From contig CAZRGV010000015.1 of NCBI GenBank assembly GCA_964599655.1, positions 5,116 through 69,115 on the forward strand: a stretch of DNA of 64,000 nt. Reading direction: 5' to 3'. The DNA comes from CAZRGV01 sp964599655. GTDB taxonomy: Bacteria; Planctomycetota; Planctomycetia; Isosphaerales; Isosphaeraceae. A model generated the notes under the pieces. It had not been told where the DNA came from, did not search any database, and was given only the letters and a program-made list of their open reading frames with translations. The position numbers and the translations under genes are program-made. Positions 61,315-64,000 of this stretch are shown piece by piece (the first letter of the stretch is position 1; every line of letters starts with the position of its first letter).

Positions 61315-62454
61315 TTAGTGGTTCATGCGACGCTGACGGCGGCCGCCGATGAAGCTGTCGAAAACGTACTTCCCGAGGTCGTCCGACGAGCAGTACGCGG
61401 CCACGCCCTGCGTCACCCGGGCCATCTCATCGACGAAGTTGACCAGTCCGAGGTAGAAGTAGTCCTCGACCAGGGCGAAGCTCGACACCCGAATCCCGGA
61501 CGAGGCGCAACGGCGGGCTTCCTCCAGCGTGTGGCGGGCGGTCTTCTCCGAAGGCGGATAGATCAACACAACCTCACGCCCTTCGATGTGCGCCGTCGGC
61601 TCGCCGTCGGTAATCACGATGATCTGCTTGTTCGCCGCACCCGAACGATTGAGCATGTTCCGGGCCAGTTTCAGACCCGCGTGGATGTTCGTGAAGTGCT
61701 GGACGTGCCTCGGCAAGGGTTCGTCGAGGCTCAGCCGCAGGTGGACCCGGCTGTCGTAGATTCCCACAGGCTTCGGGGCCGATCCGAGCAATTGCCGCTC
61801 GGTCAGCTCGTTGGCCAGCGTGTAGAAGCCGACCAGCTTGAGCATGTCCCGAGCGAACTGGCCGCGCACCATCGACTGCAAGGCCAAGGCCACCTTCTTC
61901 GTGGTGTAGTACTTGCCATAGCGGGCCATCGAGCCGCTCATGTCGATCAAAACGACCGTCGCGCAGCTCGTCTGGTACTCGGTCTCGTAAACGACGAAAT
62001 CGTCCTGCTCCAGGCGGATCGGCGTGCCGCCTCCCTGACGGATGTAGGCATTCTTGAGCGTTTCGTGCAAGTTGAGGTTGGCCAGCGAGTCGCCGTAGAC
62101 GTACGGCTTCGAATCCTCAAGGCGTACCGACCCGCTGCCCTTCTGGGGCGTGTCATGCTTGCCCAGCATGCCCTTCTGGAACGTCTGGAAGAGCTCCGTC
62201 AGGACACTCTCCTGAATCCGTCGCACGCCCTTGGGGGCCACCCGCCACTGGCCCTGAACATCCTCCTCGATGTACCCCTCCTTCTGGAGCAGCTCGAGGA
62301 TGTCCTGCTGGTCATCGTCCAGGTCCTCGAACTGGCGGAGCACCTGGTCGCCGTACTGGAGGATGTACTCCGAAAGCTGGTCGAAGACCTTGTCGGCCGA
62401 CTGCGGCTGAAAGACCTGGGAGCCGTCCCATTTCGTGTATTCAAATTGGGACAT
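61315..62454 (-). CDS. VWA domain protein (AAA ATPase partner)
   Basis: 379 residues. The N-terminal ~150 residues are helical and acidic (QFEDLDDDQQDILELLQKEGYIEED in pieces). The von Willebrand A domain begins TSCATVVLIDMSGSMARYGKYY, with the MIDAS DxSGS at ~170, followed by FTNIHAGLKLARNML and IIVITDGEPTAH (the T and D ligands). Such proteins act with MoxR- or chelatase-type AAA ATPases in metal insertion or complex remodelling. It lies 35 bp after the rhodanese gene and belongs to the same operon as the chelatase-like ATPase at the window end. Confidence 0.88.
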   Translation of the reverse strand: MSQFEYTKWDGSQVFQPQSADKVFDQLSEYILQYGDQVLRQFEDLDDDQQDILELLQKEGYIEEDVQGQWRVAPKGVRRIQESVLTELFQTFQKGMLGKHDTPQKGSGSVRLEDSKPYVYGDSLANLNLHETLKNAYIRQGGGTPIRLEQDDFVVYETEYQTSCATVVLIDMSGSMARYGKYYTTKKVALALQSMVRGQFARDMLKLVGFYTLANELTERQLLGSAPKPVGIYDSRVHLRLSLDEPLPRHVQHFTNIHAGLKLARNMLNRSGAANKQIIVITDGEPTAHIEGREVVLIYPPSEKTARHTLEEARRCASSGIRVSSFALVEDYFYLGLVNFVDEMARVTQGVAAYCSSDDLGKYVFDSFIGGRRQRRMNH

Positions 62455-62489
62455 ATCGTACTCCTCTTTCCGTGTCCGGGCGGTCTCGC

Positions 62490-63380
62490 TCAGGGCGTGG
62501 TGGTCTCGACCGGGGAATCATCGAGGTTGCCCCACTCGGCCCAGCCCTGGAAATAGTTTCTCGCCGGGATGCCCAGCCGCCGGAGCACGAAGGCATCGAC
62601 CGAGGAGCGGATACCACCCTGGCAGTGGGTCACGACCGGCTGATCGGACGCCAGGCCGAGCGCCGCGACCTTCTCTCGGAGCGAGGCCTCGTCGAGAAAC
62701 CGCCCCTTCTCATCGACCAGTGTCGACCATTCCAGGCGGCAGGCCCCCGGCATGTGTCCGCCCCGCTTCGCCATGGCGACCTTGCCCGTGTATTCCCCGA
62801 TCGACCGTGCATCAACGATCTGGCACTTGCCGTTTTTGAGCAGGTCGAGAATGTCTTGCCGGCTGGCGATCACGTCCTCCCGGAACGCGATCTCGAACGG
62901 TCTCGGCGTGACCTTGGCCTCCTCGGTGGAGACCTTCCGGCCCTGGGATTCCCAGAGTCCGAAATCCCCGTCGATCAGCCCGACCCTGTCAACGCCGAGA
63001 TAGGTGAGCAGCCACCAGTAGCGGGCGGCGCTGAGCTGCCGGCTGCCGTCATAAACCAGAACGCGTGTGTTCTTGTCGATGCCAAGCGTCCGGATCCAGG
63101 CGGCCCATGCCGCCTTGTCGGCGAGCCCGCCCGGCCGCCGCGCCAGTTCCTCGGCGGACTTGACGTCCACGGAGACGGCCCCGGGAAGATGCCCCTTCTC
63201 GTAGGCGGCGTGGGGACGGACGTCAAGCAGGCGAAGGTCCGGCTTGCCAAGGTCCGCTTCGAGCTGGTCGTGGGAAACCAGCTCGGGAACCGCGGGCGCG
63301 GGGTCCGCCGCCTGGCTCTCGGCGGCAAACACCAACGCCAGCGACCACGCCGCAACGCCGGACCGGAACAGGGATCGCAT
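62490..63380 (-). CDS. Exported sulfurtransferase with two rhodanese domains
   Basis: 296 residues from ATG 63380, which has GAGG 9 nt upstream; a GTG at 63407 is also in frame. A signal peptide is clear (MRSLFRSGVAAWSLALVFAAESQA). The first rhodanese domain (~30-150) has LRLLDVRPHAAYEKGHLPGAV, and its active-site position reads VYDGSRQLSA without cysteine. The second (~165-290) carries the catalytic loop HCQGGIRSS (Cys ~254). This is the SseA/TST arrangement. It transfers sulfane sulfur in the periplasm. It sits between an AAA ATPase and a VWA gene, with spacings of 45 and 35 bp. Confidence 0.9.
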   Translation of the reverse strand: MRSLFRSGVAAWSLALVFAAESQAADPAPAVPELVSHDQLEADLGKPDLRLLDVRPHAAYEKGHLPGAVSVDVKSAEELARRPGGLADKAAWAAWIRTLGIDKNTRVLVYDGSRQLSAARYWWLLTYLGVDRVGLIDGDFGLWESQGRKVSTEEAKVTPRPFEIAFREDVIASRQDILDLLKNGKCQIVDARSIGEYTGKVAMAKRGGHMPGACRLEWSTLVDEKGRFLDEASLREKVAALGLASDQPVVTHCQGGIRSSVDAFVLRRLGIPARNYFQGWAEWGNLDDSPVETTTP

Positions 63381-63425
63381 CGCACGGCACCTCATCGAAG
63401 AATCCACGAAAAAATCAAAATCCCG

Positions 63426-64000
63426 TCAGCGACGGTAGGACGTCAGACCAGGCTTCAGGTTCTTGTTCAATCGGTTGTTGACATGAAGCCCTTCTAGGAT
63501 AAACTCCGCCGCCGCGGCGGTCGCGGCGTCGCGGGCGTCGGCGTCGGACAGGTTCGACTGAACCTGCCGGGCTAGCTCCTCGGCGCGCTTGCGAAGCGAG
63601 GGGACTTTTTCGATGCGGGAGAGGAGTTCTTTCACCGCGAGCGTATCGCCGATTTCCAGTCCGCGGCCCGACTCGAAGTAGTCGACCAGGGCCCGGAACT
63701 CCTTGGGATCGAAGTACTGGCTGAAGACGTTCTTGACCGCCTCGCCGACGATCCGGCCGATCAGGACGTCTTCCTGGCCGTCGTCCTCGCTCATGGTCAG
63801 TTCGAGCTTGCCTCGGGAGCTGGGCAGGACGTGCAGGAGGTCGGAGACGCGGGGAACGACCCATCGCTCGGCGTTGAGCAAGGCCCGGCGCTCGGCGTTC
63901 GAAACGACGTTTTCGAGGTTGGCGATCGACATCCGGACGGAGACGCCCGAGGCTTGGTTGACGTGCGAGCTGGTTCGGGCCAGCCGCGAGGCCTCCTCGA
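63426..64000 (-). CDS. Magnesium chelatase-like AAA ATPase, C-terminal part
   Basis: The minus-strand frame is open to the window edge, so the ATPase core lies outside. The visible ~190 residues start with EEASRLARTSSHVNQASGVSVRMSIANLENVVSNAERRAL (in pieces), the helical C-terminal domain typical of ChlI/BchI-like and sigma54-related ATPases ('hVnq.SGVSvR.tian.E'). A charged helical tail follows (ALVDYFESGRGLEIGDTLAVKELLSRIEKVPSLRKRAEELARQV). Such ATPases form rings that work with VWA partners; one is encoded two genes downstream. Walker motifs cannot be checked here. Confidence 0.8.
   Translation of the reverse strand, partial: EEASRLARTSSHVNQASGVSVRMSIANLENVVSNAERRALLNAERWVVPRVSDLLHVLPSSRGKLELTMSEDDGQEDVLIGRIVGEAVKNVFSQYFDPKEFRALVDYFESGRGLEIGDTLAVKELLSRIEKVPSLRKRAEELARQVQSNLSDADARDAATAAAAEFILEGLHVNNRLNKNLKPGLTSYRR

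Noticed and set aside
1..64000. CRISPR arrays, phage defence genes, insertion sequences, prophage
   Set aside because: No regularly spaced repeats, cas genes, transposase or phage structural genes, or known defence-family motifs were seen on either strand.

Overview
The window is high-GC bacterial DNA with densely packed genes and very few mobile-element signs. The gene content points to a planctomycete, most likely of the Isosphaeraceae/Gemmatales side. It has a Tat-exported DUF1501 protein next to a Gfo/Idh/MocA oxidoreductase, a TIGR03067-type exported protein, an extracellular protein opening with the planctomycete-style 'LEGLELRQMLS' segment, a DUF255 (YyaL/SPATA20) protein, PIG-L deacetylase plus NagB-like genes, and small Isosphaeraceae-type orphan genes. 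An lpxD-lpxI pair shows lipid A synthesis and hence a Gram-negative envelope. This assignment is inference from gene content; no rRNA is present.

Layout. 1-4.6 kb is a minus-strand run: a partial exported protein, a membrane-anchored GUN4-domain protein, an LmeA/DUF2993-like protein, a NagB-like deaminase, a TIGR03067 protein and a small conserved protein. 4.9-7.5 kb (+) holds a cytidylate kinase-like protein translationally coupled to a membrane SGNH/TPR protein. 7.4-17 kb (-) is housekeeping: lpxI, lpxD, a HAD hydrolase, tsaD, an S41 protease, a DUF255 protein and a flavin reductase. 17-22.5 kb (+) has a UvrA family ATPase, a small partner, an MFS drug transporter and a promoter-terminator unit that looks like an sRNA or attenuator. 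23-28 kb has an SGNH protein (-), then exported, anti-sigma-like and DUF3106-like proteins leading into ribD (+). 28-32 kb (-) has a J-like/zinc-ribbon/FN3-like protein, a GAF protein and an FKBP. 32.5-34.7 kb (+) is leuCD, with leuC broken. 34.8-38 kb has tRNA-Gln, an exported ExbD-like protein and an alpha/beta hydrolase, followed by RNase D.

39.4-43.4 kb (+) is an amino-sugar-type operon (TIM-barrel isomerase, NagB-like, PIG-L deacetylase, MFS) behind a striking AT-rich dyad. It is closed by a large palindromic repeat and a convergent second TIM-barrel gene. 44.5-44.9 kb contains the most notable feature: a tRNA-Lys(UUU) gene split in its anticodon loop by a ~293-nt group I intron with recognisable P, Q, R and S elements. 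45-50.5 kb has DUF1501, Gfo/Idh/MocA, an HTH regulator and a large extracellular protein. 50.5-52 kb is purD with an internally duplicated ATP-grasp lobe. 52.3-56.9 kb (+) is asd, ppk2, truA, a secreted protein and a GT4 glycosyltransferase. 56.8-64 kb has a GT39-type transferase, a radical-SAM-like protein without cluster cysteines, an FkbM methyltransferase and an operon of a chelatase-like AAA ATPase (cut by the window end), an exported rhodanese and a VWA protein.

Four runs of N (12707-12716, 27455-27464, 30335-30369, 44241-44250) interrupt the assembly. Three lie inside genes (ribD, the J-like protein, a TIM-barrel gene) and break their frames artificially. No CRISPR array, insertion sequence, prophage or recognised defence system was seen.
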